A stretch of 64,000 nt of DNA from Rothia mucilaginosa (GTDB taxonomy: Bacteria > Actinomycetota > Actinomycetes > Actinomycetales > Micrococcaceae). A model generated the notes under the pieces. It was not told where the DNA came from. It made no database searches and worked only from the letters and a program-made list of their open reading frames with translations. Position numbers and translations under genes: made by a program. The DNA lies in assembly GCF_019334805.1 (NCBI RefSeq), contig NZ_CP079822.1:2170001-2234000 (forward strand), given 5' to 3'. Shown piece after piece: positions 32,041 through 40,250 of the stretch (positions within the stretch are counted from its first letter, which is position 1; every line of letters begins with the position of its first letter).

Positions 32041-32090
32041 ACGCCGCGGTTGCTCTTAGGCGCGGCTGCCGAGGGTTGTAACATTCCAGC
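32041..32090 (-). repeat. Left copy of a duplicated gene 3' end flanking mrr
   Basis: Read on the minus strand it encodes WNVTTLGSRA and a stop, matching WNVTALGGRA plus stop at the end of the ORF 33308-33586. About 41 of 48 positions agree with 33292-33340, including the bases beyond the stop codon. The same orientation on both sides of mrr makes it a direct repeat. Confidence 0.8.
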
Positions 32091-32121
32091 GGCTAACCCA
32101 AAAGGCGGCTAACCCAAAAGA

Positions 32122-32162
32122 AAGCGTGGGGCAGAAAGCTACATGCTTTCCACCCCACGCTT
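32122..32162 (-). terminator. Terminator after mrr
   Basis: AAGCGTGGGG (32122-32131) pairs with CCCCACGCTT (32153-32162), with an inner GAAAGC/GCTTTC stem around TACAT. On the minus strand the hairpin is followed by CTTTTGGG. Lies 10 bases behind the mrr stop. Confidence 0.8.
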
Positions 32163-32171
32163 GTGTAACGT

Positions 32172-33167
32172 TTAGGCTTCGTCGAAGAAGTCCTCATCAA
32201 GCTTCATGATGGTGTACGTGCGTGCCACCTGTACACCAACACCGTACTTAATCATGAGGCGCGCCAGGTGCTCACCATCAATCAGAACGAGGGAAACTCC
32301 GCCACCAAGTTCCTCCGCATAGCCGCGTGCGTCAGACGTATAGGAGCTCGACGTGATGAACACTCCCTGCGTTGCCTTGCCATGCAGTGCGCCCACAAAG
32401 CTCTGAAGGGCAGGGCGTCCCACCACATTGTCCTTGGCGTAACGCTTAGCCTGGACATAAATCTTTGAAAGACCCAACGCATCCTGGTCAATGATTCCGT
32501 CCACGCCGCCGTCATTGGAAGCCGGAGTAACGGTGCCGCGTCCTGCCGGGCCGCCGTAGCCCATCGCCAACAGAACATCCACCACCAGATGCTCAAAAGC
32601 AGTCGGAGACATTGCGCGGACGCGTTCCAAAATATCGTGCGTCAGCGCGGACTCAATCTGAGTGATGCTTTCATCAATGAGTTCCTGCGGGGTGCTATCA
32701 GACACCTCAGAGGGTGCAGTCGTGACGGCAACAGTCTTGGTAGCGGTCTTCGGGGTTTCCTGCGGGTCCTGCTCGGAACTATCAGACTGGGAACGCTCAC
32801 GCGTGCTGCGGGCGGAACGAACGATATGCGCGACGACATCATCGGGGATGCCCCCAGGATGAGCCTCAATCAGCTTCAAGCCTTCGTCAGAAATAACCTG
32901 CTGACCGCGGCGAGGGGAATCAACCGCACCGAACATCTTGAGATAGGTCAAGCCCCAACTAATGCGGTCCACATAGACGGGACGCTTGCCGTTCGGCAGG
33001 TAGGGTAGTAGCTGCTCGTCAGAAAGCGGGTAGCGCTCTGCTACAGCGCTATAAATCTCTTTATTGGTGCGGGAGTTGCCGTCAGATAGGTAAGCAAGAA
33101 TGCTGGGAATGAATTCGTAGAACTTGGGAAGTTCAACCTCAGTGGTATCAGGCGACTGAGCGGTCAT
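32172..33167 (-). CDS. mrr: Mrr-type restriction endonuclease
   Basis: 331 residues. The N-terminal 95 residues form an Mrr_N winged helix (LPKFYEFIPSILAYL, YVDRISWGLTYLKMFG). A charged, low-complexity linker (about 115-170) leads to the C-terminal PD-(D/E)xK-like catalytic domain. There, FEHLVVDVLLAMGYGG, NDGGVDGIIDQD (catalytic Asp) and IYVQAKRY (Gln-x-Lys) are seen, with VGRPALQSFVGALHG behind. Mrr enzymes cut methylated foreign DNA and can be activated by stress. GGAG lies 8 bases before the minus-strand ATG. The gene with its terminator sits between two copies of the 3' end of the neighbouring ORF. Confidence 0.92.
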   Translation of the reverse strand: MTAQSPDTTEVELPKFYEFIPSILAYLSDGNSRTNKEIYSAVAERYPLSDEQLLPYLPNGKRPVYVDRISWGLTYLKMFGAVDSPRRGQQVISDEGLKLIEAHPGGIPDDVVAHIVRSARSTRERSQSDSSEQDPQETPKTATKTVAVTTAPSEVSDSTPQELIDESITQIESALTHDILERVRAMSPTAFEHLVVDVLLAMGYGGPAGRGTVTPASNDGGVDGIIDQDALGLSKIYVQAKRYAKDNVVGRPALQSFVGALHGKATQGVFITSSSYTSDARGYAEELGGGVSLVLIDGEHLARLMIKYGVGVQVARTYTIMKLDEDFFDEA

Positions 33168-33291
33168 CGGTGTATCTCCATTGATTGATAACGGCTGGTT
33201 AATAACGGCGGGTAGTCCGTTCTTAATATACCTCTAATACAAAAGATAATCGTTACCAGAGGTGCCTGTTTTCCCTTGTGCAGGCTTTATT

Positions 33292-33340
33292 AGCGCCGCA
33301 GCTGCTCTTAGGCACGCCCGCCGAGGGCCGTAACATTCCA
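33292..33340 (-). repeat. Right copy of the duplicated gene 3' end flanking mrr
   Basis: This copy is attached to its ORF (33308-33586, minus strand). It agrees with 32041-32090 from cgccgc through the stop codon to taacattccagc. Confidence 0.8.
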
Positions 33341-33586
33341 GCTAGCAGTACTATCAGAAGTCACCACACCACAAAATAGGGGAGAACCCGCCGAAGCACG
33401 CACCCCCAAATCCTCCACAAACACGCGGCCACCCGCAGGCACACTACGCTCCTTACGATCCACACCCGCACAATACACCGTCATCTTCGCACCCGAACGG
33501 TTCTCCACCGCAACCGAACCGCCGCCCGATTTCGACACAGTATCGTGCACAAAACCGCGGTGTAAAGACCGCCGCCCAAAGGTCAC
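33308..33586 (-). CDS. Small hypothetical protein, possibly a 5'-truncated remnant
   Basis: 92 codons from a GTG start without a good ribosome site. The product is rich in beta-forming residues with two cysteines (TVYCAG, SPLFCGVV), like the end of a secreted or surface domain, but no signal peptide is present. Its 5' side ends 66 bases from the divergent channel gene, leaving little promoter space. Duplication of its 3' end on the far side of mrr shows that it, or a longer ancestor, is a real gene in related strains. Confidence 0.45.
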   Translation of the reverse strand: MTFGRRSLHRGFVHDTVSKSGGGSVAVENRSGAKMTVYCAGVDRKERSVPAGGRVFVEDLGVRASAGSPLFCGVVTSDSTASWNVTALGGRA

Positions 33587-33638
33587 AGCACAAGGTCACA
33601 GTGCAACGAAATAGAAACGCAAACGCAACGGCGTGGAG

Positions 33639-33652
33639 TATCATTCACACTA
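33639..33652 (+). promoter_or_regulatory. -10 box of a leaderless transcript
   Basis: TATCAT at 33639-33644 lies seven bases before the ATG at 33652; no ribosome binding site is present. Confidence 0.45.
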
Positions 33653-35205
33653 TGGATAAGGCAGAACAGAACCAGACAGACAACACGGTAAAGAACGGCA
33701 CAGCACCCAATACCTCGGGGAATACCTCGGGCAATATTCCGGGGAACAGCCCGGTGGGTGCGTCTGCGCGCCCTGAAACTGTTGCATCTGAAACTACCGC
33801 ATCTGAAGCCGCCGCTGAGAATACCACGAAGGCTGGTTATACCCAGTCGGCACCGGCAGAATCCAGTGCCGCCAAAACTAGTGCTGCAGCAAGTAGCCCC
33901 GCAGAGGCTACCGCCCCCGGCATGGAGGCAGTACAGGTTGATGCCGTGCAGATTGATAGCGCCCGCCTGGACAGCACCCACTCCGTCTACTCCACCGACC
34001 TGGACCCCGACGACTACGAAGAGGTCGTCGAAGAATACGCCACCACCGACGCGCCGGACGGTACGCACCGCGAGGAGCGTCGCATCACCCGCACCACGCA
34101 TCACCCGCACGGCAAGGGCGACCAGAAAGCGGGCACCCAGGGTAACCCCGATGGTGACGCCGAGATTATTGATGTAGGCGAACCTGAAACGCACACCACG
34201 ACTATCCGCACGGTCACCCGCACCGTCACGGACCCGCCGCGTCGCGCCCCGCGCACCCGCCTGTTCCGCACGCTCAGCAAGTACCGCGGCGAGAAGAACC
34301 TGGCGGCGTGGGAGGAACGCTCCTCCACGCCCATGTTCGTGGCGTCCGTACTGTACCTGCTCGCGTTCGCCGCGCCCATCATGAGCACACGCATTCAGGA
34401 GCCGTACGACGCGTACCTCAACATCATTCAGATGATCCTGTGGGGCCTATTCGCCGCCGACTACTGCATTCGCCTGTACTTGGCGCCGCGGCGACTCTAC
34501 TTCATCACGCATAACCTGATGAACCTGGCGATTGTGCTGCTGCCCGCGTGGCGTATTGTCAGCTTCCTCTCCATGATTTATATGACCGCCAACCGCCAAT
34601 ATAAGAGGCTCTCAGAGCTGGCGGTGAAGCTCTTCGGATACACCGCGATCTTCATCATCATGTTTGCCCTGTCGATCTATTCGGTGGAGTCCTCCGAGCC
34701 GGGCGCGATGATTCGTGACCTGCCCACCGCCTACTGGTGGATGTTCACGACCCTCGCCACGGTCGGCTACGGAGACGTTTACCCGGTCACCGGTATCGGC
34801 AGGGTCATCGCCGTGATCGTCATGCTGTACGGCGGGGGCTTGGTCGCGGTTGCTACCGGTGCGCTCGCGAGCTGGATTATCGAAAAGTTTGGTGGCAGGG
34901 AGGAGCAGGAGTACCCCGCAACCAAGGCTGACGTGGACGATCTTCGCCAGGAGATTTCTGAGCTGCGCGCCCTGCTAGCTCGTGAGTATGCGCGCCGTGA
35001 AGCCCACGACTGCAGGCTGCGTGAGGTCGTAGATGAGGAGGGCGTGCACCCCGTTCCTTCGGAGGCGGAGGCGGCACGCCGCGCCGGTTTCAGCGCCGCC
35101 GCGGGCTTTACTGCCCCTGGTACTCCTGGCGCTCCGGGTGCTGCTGCGGCAGCTTCTGCGGAGGCTACCCCCGAACACCGCGCCCGGCGCCGCGCGGGCT
35201 GGTGA
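33652..35205 (+). CDS. Voltage-gated-like potassium channel, C-terminus probably frameshifted
   Basis: 517 residues. An acidic, Ala/Thr-rich N-terminal tail of about 220 residues is followed by five to six membrane helices (from SSTPMFVASVLYLLAFAAP, through WGLFAADYCIRLYLAP and LFGYTAIFIIMFALSIYSV). Then come the selectivity filter TLATVGYGDVYP and the last pore helix VIAVIVMLYGGGLVAVATGA. A coiled coil (VDDLRQEISELRALLAREY) follows. This is a K+-selective pore with an S1-S4-like domain but no strongly charged S4. The frame ends at TGA 35203, while coding-like sequence continues in the +1 frame to 35335. The upstream open frame to 33601 is rejected in favour of ATG 33652. Confidence 0.85.
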   Translation: MDKAEQNQTDNTVKNGTAPNTSGNTSGNIPGNSPVGASARPETVASETTASEAAAENTTKAGYTQSAPAESSAAKTSAAASSPAEATAPGMEAVQVDAVQIDSARLDSTHSVYSTDLDPDDYEEVVEEYATTDAPDGTHREERRITRTTHHPHGKGDQKAGTQGNPDGDAEIIDVGEPETHTTTIRTVTRTVTDPPRRAPRTRLFRTLSKYRGEKNLAAWEERSSTPMFVASVLYLLAFAAPIMSTRIQEPYDAYLNIIQMILWGLFAADYCIRLYLAPRRLYFITHNLMNLAIVLLPAWRIVSFLSMIYMTANRQYKRLSELAVKLFGYTAIFIIMFALSIYSVESSEPGAMIRDLPTAYWWMFTTLATVGYGDVYPVTGIGRVIAVIVMLYGGGLVAVATGALASWIIEKFGGREEQEYPATKADVDDLRQEISELRALLAREYARREAHDCRLREVVDEEGVHPVPSEAEAARRAGFSAAAGFTAPGTPGAPGAAAAASAEATPEHRARRRAGW

Positions 35206-35338
35206 ACCTGCCGACTCCTCGGCATCTCATGAGGTTGCGGTGCGCGAGCAGGAGCCGGTCGCCCTGCTGGAGGAGACCCGCCAGACGTTCACGATTATTC
35301 GTGAGAAGTTCTCGCTACGTTCCCGCAAGCAGTAGTCC
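35200..35338 (+). pseudogene. Out-of-frame C-terminal tail of the potassium channel
   Basis: In the frame offset by one from the channel, the sequence reads GEPADSSASHEVAVREQEPV and then LLEETRQTFTIIREKFSLRS up to a stop at about 35336-35338. The charged helical composition matches the channel's cytoplasmic tail and not a random frame. A one-base indel in the GC- and Ala-rich run around 35100-35195 would join them. Confidence 0.55.
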
Positions 35339-35829
35339 GCTCGCAAATACCCTGCGGACAGTAACCGGGCTGTAGCGGCTCGGTTGCGGTAGCGCAGATA
35401 GCAGCGCAGATATAACAGTTCAGTTGAGGCTTGGCGCTCAAACCCACACCGCATACTTATTGAAGCGGTGGGTTTGGGTGCCGAGCCCACGCGAAGGCAA
35501 GACGAAGGCAAGAAAATTGCCGCCCACGCCACCGTGCGGGATATTTCGCCTTGTCGAGGCAAAATTAGCCCGTGGAGAGTGCAAATTGGGGCTCGTGTGC
35601 GCGAAAAACCCCTCAACTTAAGATCTAATGTGACCAAACTATCTTTTAAAAATGGCCGCCACTGGTGAAACTCCTAGCCAGAGCCTATAAACTATCTACC
35701 GTGCCGGTTATCGAACGCCCTGTAGCCTCAATGCGCTACGGGGTGTCGTCGTATCCCCACCTCACTCACGGGGAGGCACCACTCAACTCACAAACTCACT
35801 CAAACACATAACTCTGTTAGGACACGTTC
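35339..35829 (+). other. Intergenic region with two hairpins and a candidate promoter
   Basis: No gene is seen in about 490 bases. A long imperfect hairpin spans 35429-35486 (aaaccca/tgggttt, ccgc/gcgg core) and may end the channel transcript. A possible promoter GTGAAA with TAAACT 17 bases later lies near 35665-35692. A second 11-bp hairpin (35716-35726 with 35735-35745) would then sit in the 5' leader of the lipoprotein message. Confidence 0.4.
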
Positions 35830-36477
35830 GTGGTACCTAAGTCCACTCTGGGCGCGCTCGCTCTACTCGGCGCGCTCTCTCTCACCGCGTGTGCACCCGC
35901 ACCGAATAACGCCTCCGCAAGTGCGGTTGTTGACCCCGCAGCTTTTGAAACCGTCGAGCCTAGTGCCGTTTCCGCCCCCGGCGATGACAGCACCGGAATT
36001 AAGGCGGCGGTTAATGCCTCGCATGACCCGTCGATTCACCCGGCTGCGACCCAGCCTACTGAGACCCCCGCGCCGGACAACACGAGCAACCAGGAGCCTG
36101 CCGCATACACCGCGGCGCCCATGCCTTCCTCGGCAGCCGTTGCGCGCTCGCAGAAAATCATGGACGGCACCTGGGTTCAGCAGGACTCTACCAACCTTGA
36201 GAACTACATGGACGCAGTCATTCACGACGGCATTATCGAGGTCACCTACCACCTGAACCACGAAGAGCTGGCAACCCCCTTCTGGGCTGGCACTTTCGAG
36301 GCGAAGACCGGCAACTTCAGCTACATTTCGCACGTGGACCACGCGAAGCTGAGCCACGCACCGTACGCCTCCGATAAGGAAACCAAGGAATTCGTCATGG
36401 AGGACGGCGTGCTGAGCTTCCCCATGACCTTTGAGGGTGCCACCCGCATCATTCACCTGGAAAAGCAGCACAGCTAA
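35830..36477 (+). CDS. Putative lipoprotein
   Basis: 215 residues from GTG with TAGGA 9 bases upstream. The N-terminus MVPKSTLGALALLGALSLTA is a lipoprotein signal with lipobox LTAC, so the mature protein would start at Cys21 and be anchored to the outer face of the membrane. A flexible Ala/Pro/Ser/Thr-rich stretch (25-105) leads to a C-terminal domain of about 110 residues containing MDGTWVQQDSTNLENYMDAV, possibly a small beta-barrel. No specific function is recognised. Confidence 0.8.
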   Translation: MVPKSTLGALALLGALSLTACAPAPNNASASAVVDPAAFETVEPSAVSAPGDDSTGIKAAVNASHDPSIHPAATQPTETPAPDNTSNQEPAAYTAAPMPSSAAVARSQKIMDGTWVQQDSTNLENYMDAVIHDGIIEVTYHLNHEELATPFWAGTFEAKTGNFSYISHVDHAKLSHAPYASDKETKEFVMEDGVLSFPMTFEGATRIIHLEKQHS

Positions 36478-36552
36478 GCGCGCTGCCGGGGGAGTTATCT
36501 CATATCTGGCACGCATGACGGACGGGGCGTTCCCGTTGCCGCGTGCGGGCTA

Positions 36553-36565
36553 TAGAATGGGACTA
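36553..36565 (+). promoter_or_regulatory. -10 box of a leaderless transcript
   Basis: TAGAAT at 36553-36558 lies six bases before ATG 36565; no ribosome site is present. Confidence 0.55.
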
Positions 36566-37140
36566 TGAGCGAGAACACGACCCCCGAGCATGGCACCGCA
36601 GCCTCGGTGCAGGATTCCTTCGAGCTACCCAGCGCACCGGACCAGTTCCAGCGCCTGTGGACCCCTCACCGCACCGCCTACGTGAGCGGTGGCCAGAAGG
36701 ACTACACCGAGAAGACCTGCCCCTTCTGCACCGCGCCCAGCCGCAGTGACGAAGAGTCGCTGATTGTGCACCGCGGCGAGCATGCCTTCGTGATTCTCAA
36801 CCTCTACCCGTATAACCCCGGTCACCTGCTGGTCTGCCCGTACCGCCACATCCCGTTCTATGACGATGCGACCGAGGCAGAAACCATGGAGATTGCGCAG
36901 CTGACGCAGCTTGCCATGAAGGTTCTGCGCGAGGTGTCGCATAATGACGGCTTCAACATTGGCATAAATCAGGGCAAGGTTGGCGGCGCGGGCATTGCTG
37001 ATCACCTGCATCAGCACATTCTGCCGCGCTGGAGTGGAGACACGAATTTCCTGCCGATTATCGCTCACACCAAGACTATGTCCCGCACGCTGGACGATAT
37101 GCGTGTGGCCATTGCGGAGGGGTTTGCCCGCCTCAGCTAG
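36565..37140 (+). CDS. HIT-family nucleotide hydrolase/phosphorylase
   Basis: 191 residues. The histidine-triad motif is HLHQHILPRW near residue 150, with the upstream NLYPYNPGHLLVCPYRH block and a CPFC zinc-knuckle half near 52. This is the actinobacterial AP4A-phosphorylase/hydrolase-like branch, which acts on dinucleoside polyphosphates or nucleotidyl adducts. The start is probably leaderless. The gene stands alone between a lipoprotein and a candidate RNA gene. Confidence 0.88.
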   Translation: MSENTTPEHGTAASVQDSFELPSAPDQFQRLWTPHRTAYVSGGQKDYTEKTCPFCTAPSRSDEESLIVHRGEHAFVILNLYPYNPGHLLVCPYRHIPFYDDATEAETMEIAQLTQLAMKVLREVSHNDGFNIGINQGKVGGAGIADHLHQHILPRWSGDTNFLPIIAHTKTMSRTLDDMRVAIAEGFARLS

Positions 37141-37296
37141 ATGGCCCGGTGCGCCGGTTGAGAGGCTTGGTGAGTTTGCGAATCTGCACCCATTGCTTCA
37201 ATTTGCAAACCAGTGCAGAAAAAATTTGCTTCATAAATGCGTAGATTAGGTGTTTAACGCTCATTTGAATGATGTTACGTCTGCTATGTATGGCAA

Positions 37297-37520
37297 AGTT
37301 TTAAATGCAGCGACGCTGCGGGGAAGCTTCCGGCTTCCATGAACACCGCATAGCTCACCGAAAAATAGCGGTCACCGATCGCTTTCGGGCTTGGCAGGGT
37401 AAGCGCCCTGCCTCAACCACAGAGGTCAGCGCCTCAGCTGAGAACCCACCCCGCCGTGCGTGAACGCACGGCAACACTGCGGGGGTGCGGATCAGCGTGA
37501 AGGACGCTGGCCTCTTTTTC
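37297..37520 (+). ncRNA. Candidate structured non-coding RNA
   Basis: Six or more consecutive hairpins on the plus strand: 37307-37319; 37322-37338 (GGAAGC/GCTTCC); ACCGC at 37345 with GCGGT at 37378; GGCAGGG/CCCTGCC at 37393-37412; 37422-37435; and GCCGTGCG-TGAA-CGCACGGC at 37453-37472 inside a CACCCCGC/GCGGGGGTG stem. The last, 37493-37509 (CAGCGT/ACGCTG), is followed by CCTCTTTTT and is an intrinsic terminator. An extended -10 (TGC-TATGTA, 37282-37290) lies just upstream. No open frame with a ribosome site covers it. It does not match RNase P RNA, tmRNA, SRP RNA or the riboswitches I checked from memory. Confidence 0.6.
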
Positions 37521-37639
37521 CTTCCGAGGATATGCGCCTGTACTGAACGCATGAGGATGCGCCACCGAAGGTGCGATACCGGATGCACCGCCCCCCCACC
37601 CCGTGAGAGAACTAGCCAGACCCGCTAGAGTGGAATGCT

Positions 37640-38803
37640 ATGGACTACCCCAACCTGCTTGAGAACGCTTTCGACGAGTTTAGCGCTGTGCCCGCCGCCG
37701 GTAATTCTGCAGGCACGCCGCAACTACTCATCTGGAGGCAGATCCGCTGGTCCAACCGCCGCCCGCTCATTGAGGTGGAACCGGTCGTGCCCGGAGGGGT
37801 CGCTGAAGGAGCTCATAACCGGGCATGTCAAGCGGCCGGGGAGAGCGCCCCCACCCAGGAAAGCAGTCCCGCGCAGCGTGGCGTTCCGAACGGGGTTCGC
37901 ATCCAGATTCCATTGACCCCCGGCGCCTACCTGGGGTTGCGCATTCCGCGCGATAGCGAGGGGGAACTCTACCGCTACTGCGCCGGATACACCACCGGCA
38001 CGAGCAATGACGCCGCCCCCGAATCCGCGGGAATCCGCCGCGTACCCTGCCCCGAGGGCACCCGCATCCAGCGTGGCCAGCAGTGCCCGCGCTGCACCGC
38101 CCGCGACGAATTTACCGCCCTGCACAGCGCGCACCTGTACCCCGGAACGCTCACTGAATCCATGCGCGCCTACGCCATGCTGGAGCATCGCCTCTACATC
38201 GCGACCTTCCCCGACGGCACGCACAAGGTCGGCACGAGCTCCCTGCATTCGACCCCGCGCCGCCTGGACGAGCAGGCGGTCGCCACCGCCACCTACATTG
38301 CGCTCGCACCCGACGGGCTTGCCATTCGCCGCGCCGAGGACGCCGTGACCGCCCTCGCGAAGATTCCGCAGGTCAAGCAGGTGGCGAGTAAGTACCGCGC
38401 CTGGACGAATCCGCTGCCCGGGGCGCAGCTTCGCACTGCCCACCAGGAGGCGGTCGCCCGCGCCCGCGAAGCGCTCGCCGAACTGGCGCACACCGCCCCG
38501 GAGGTGCCGCTCACCGTCCTGGATGAGCCGTGGATTCCGTCGCTTGCCATGAACCGCCCGTATGCGGCTCTGCGGGCGCAATCGCCCGAACCGCTGGCAC
38601 CCTGTGATTCTGGTTTGGGTGATCCTGGTCTGGAGAGCGGGGCGGCTGGTTTCTTCTGTACGGGTGCGGCGGGTCAGTTTTTGAGCGCCCACACCGGCGA
38701 TGCTGACGCGGCGTTCCTGGTGAATACTGCGGCGTGGCGGAATGTGCTGGTGGAGCCGGCGCAGGAGTTCACGCGGGTGAGGGTGCAGGGTTCTCTGTTC
38801 TAA
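37640..38803 (+). CDS. DUF2797 domain protein
   Basis: 387 residues. A Cys pair (QCPRC near 155-159) precedes the characteristic block HRLYIATFPDGTHKVGTSSL and the DEQAVATATYIALAPDGLAIRR region, which I assign to DUF2797 from memory. The biochemical role of the family is unknown. A TAGAGT -10 box lies 8 bases before ATG 37640, so the transcript is probably leaderless. The candidate RNA and its terminator lie 120 bases upstream. Confidence 0.7.
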   Translation: MDYPNLLENAFDEFSAVPAAGNSAGTPQLLIWRQIRWSNRRPLIEVEPVVPGGVAEGAHNRACQAAGESAPTQESSPAQRGVPNGVRIQIPLTPGAYLGLRIPRDSEGELYRYCAGYTTGTSNDAAPESAGIRRVPCPEGTRIQRGQQCPRCTARDEFTALHSAHLYPGTLTESMRAYAMLEHRLYIATFPDGTHKVGTSSLHSTPRRLDEQAVATATYIALAPDGLAIRRAEDAVTALAKIPQVKQVASKYRAWTNPLPGAQLRTAHQEAVARAREALAELAHTAPEVPLTVLDEPWIPSLAMNRPYAALRAQSPEPLAPCDSGLGDPGLESGAAGFFCTGAAGQFLSAHTGDADAAFLVNTAAWRNVLVEPAQEFTRVRVQGSLF

Positions 38804-38962
38804 ACGGGCTCGCTGTTCTAACACCCCCGGCGCTCCGCCCTAGCCGGAGCCCCGCACCAACTACCCGTACCAAAACCCCGCACCAAAACCTCAGTAACCC
38901 CGCCCCGTCCGGCTGTAGCGAACGATACCGCTACCCACATTCAGCCGCTGGCGTGCGTGTAC

Positions 38963-38976
38963 TAAAATGGTAAGCA
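38963..38976 (+). promoter_or_regulatory. -10 box of the murT-gatD operon
   Basis: TAAAAT at 38963-38968, seven bases before ATG 38976; leaderless spacing. Confidence 0.5.
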
Positions 38977-40250
38977 TGTCCAAACCCCTCATTCGTCTTC
39001 TCGGCCAGGGCGTACGCGCCGCGACTAAGCTTCGCGGCGGCGGCTCCGCCTTCCCCGGCCTTGTCATGGAAAAATTGCACCCCGACTTCGTCGCTGAAGA
39101 GCTCGCGAAGCTGCCCTACGGCGTGGTTGTTGTCTCCGGCACGAACGGTAAGACCACCACCACGAAGATGGCTGTGCAGCTGCTTGAAGCTCAGGGTCTG
39201 AAGGTTTTCACTAACCGCACCGGTTCGAACTTTGTGCGTGGTGTCGCTGCGGCACTGCTGGGCGAGATGACCCTCGGCGGCAAGCTTGACGCTGATATTG
39301 CTGTGCTTGAGCTGGATGAGGCGCACGCCGTGCACTTCGTGAAGGCCGTCAAGCCCGACTACGCCCTGCTGCTGAACGTTCTGCGTGACCAGCTGGACCG
39401 CTTCGGTGAGATTGACACGACCCGCCGCATGTTGGCGACCGTCGCCTCCGCAACGACCGGTACCGTGGTGCTCAACCGTGAGGACCCGCGCATCCGCTCC
39501 CTCGCTGAGAACGTGCAGCCGGGCGTGACCGTCAAGTATTACGGTCTGGATGAGTCCCTGCGCTCGTACTTCCCCTCGGATGATGAGATGCGCGGCGGCA
39601 CCGTCGCGAAGGCAGCCCTGCCCGACGCTGACGTCACCCTGACCGCGTTCTCCGGCACCTCCGCAACCTTCGATCTGGCGGGCGTGGAGCGAGTCGGTGA
39701 AATCAACCTCTACGGCATTTACAACATCTTCAACGCCGCTGGCGCTATGGCACTGACCCGCGCCGTCATGGGCGAGAAGCTCAACGAAGATAAGCTCATC
39801 GCGGAGCTGGCGAAGATTACCCCCGCCTTCGGCCGCGGTGAGACCCTGAACGTGAACGGCCGCCCGCTGCAGCTGCTGCTCGTGAAGAACCCGAGCGGTT
39901 TCCGCCTGTCCCTGGCGAGCGCGAACGCTGACGACTACGCCACCATGATCACGATTAACGACCAGTACGCTGACGGTCGTGACGTGTCCTGGCTGTGGGA
40001 TGTTGACTTCGACAGCTTGAAGAAGACCGGAGTGCAGATGGTTTCGGGTGTGCGTGCCTGGGATATGGCGCTGCGCCTGGAGCATGACGGCGTGAAGGTT
40101 GACGAGGTCAACGAGAACCTCGCCGATGCGCTCAAGGGCTTCATCGCTTCCAGCGGTAACGCGCCCATGCGTATTTTCTGCACCTACACCGCAATGCTGG
40201 CTCTGCGTGAAGAGCTAGCAAAGATTACTGACGTTGAGAGGGTCTCCTAA
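38976..40250 (+). CDS. murT: Lipid II isoglutaminyl synthase, Mur-ligase-like subunit MurT
   Basis: 424 residues. The Mur ligase ATP loop SGTNGKTTTTK is at 54-64, the central domain has NVLRDQLDRFGEID, and a DUF1727-type C-terminal domain ends the chain. With GatD it amidates the alpha-carboxyl of D-Glu in the lipid II stem peptide, at the cytoplasmic membrane. The zinc-ribbon cysteines of staphylococcal MurT are absent here; the only Cys is in IFCTYT near the C-terminus. The stop codon overlaps the gatD start by one base (TAATG). ATG 38976 is chosen over 38967 because of the -10 box placement. Confidence 0.93.
   Translation: MSKPLIRLLGQGVRAATKLRGGGSAFPGLVMEKLHPDFVAEELAKLPYGVVVVSGTNGKTTTTKMAVQLLEAQGLKVFTNRTGSNFVRGVAAALLGEMTLGGKLDADIAVLELDEAHAVHFVKAVKPDYALLLNVLRDQLDRFGEIDTTRRMLATVASATTGTVVLNREDPRIRSLAENVQPGVTVKYYGLDESLRSYFPSDDEMRGGTVAKAALPDADVTLTAFSGTSATFDLAGVERVGEINLYGIYNIFNAAGAMALTRAVMGEKLNEDKLIAELAKITPAFGRGETLNVNGRPLQLLLVKNPSGFRLSLASANADDYATMITINDQYADGRDVSWLWDVDFDSLKKTGVQMVSGVRAWDMALRLEHDGVKVDEVNENLADALKGFIASSGNAPMRIFCTYTAMLALREELAKITDVERVS

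Noticed and set aside
33601..33651. N-terminal extension of the potassium channel to 33601
   Set aside because: No start signal; ATG 33652 has a well-placed -10 box and the extension would overlap that promoter.
37297..37520. RNase P RNA, tmRNA, SRP RNA, cobalamin, TPP, glycine or c-di-AMP riboswitch
   Set aside because: None of the conserved core strings of these RNAs could be found in the interval on either strand, judged from memory.
37355..37588. 77-codon minus-strand frame over the candidate RNA
   Set aside because: No ribosome site, and the plus strand has ordered hairpins with an intrinsic terminator, which better explains the region.
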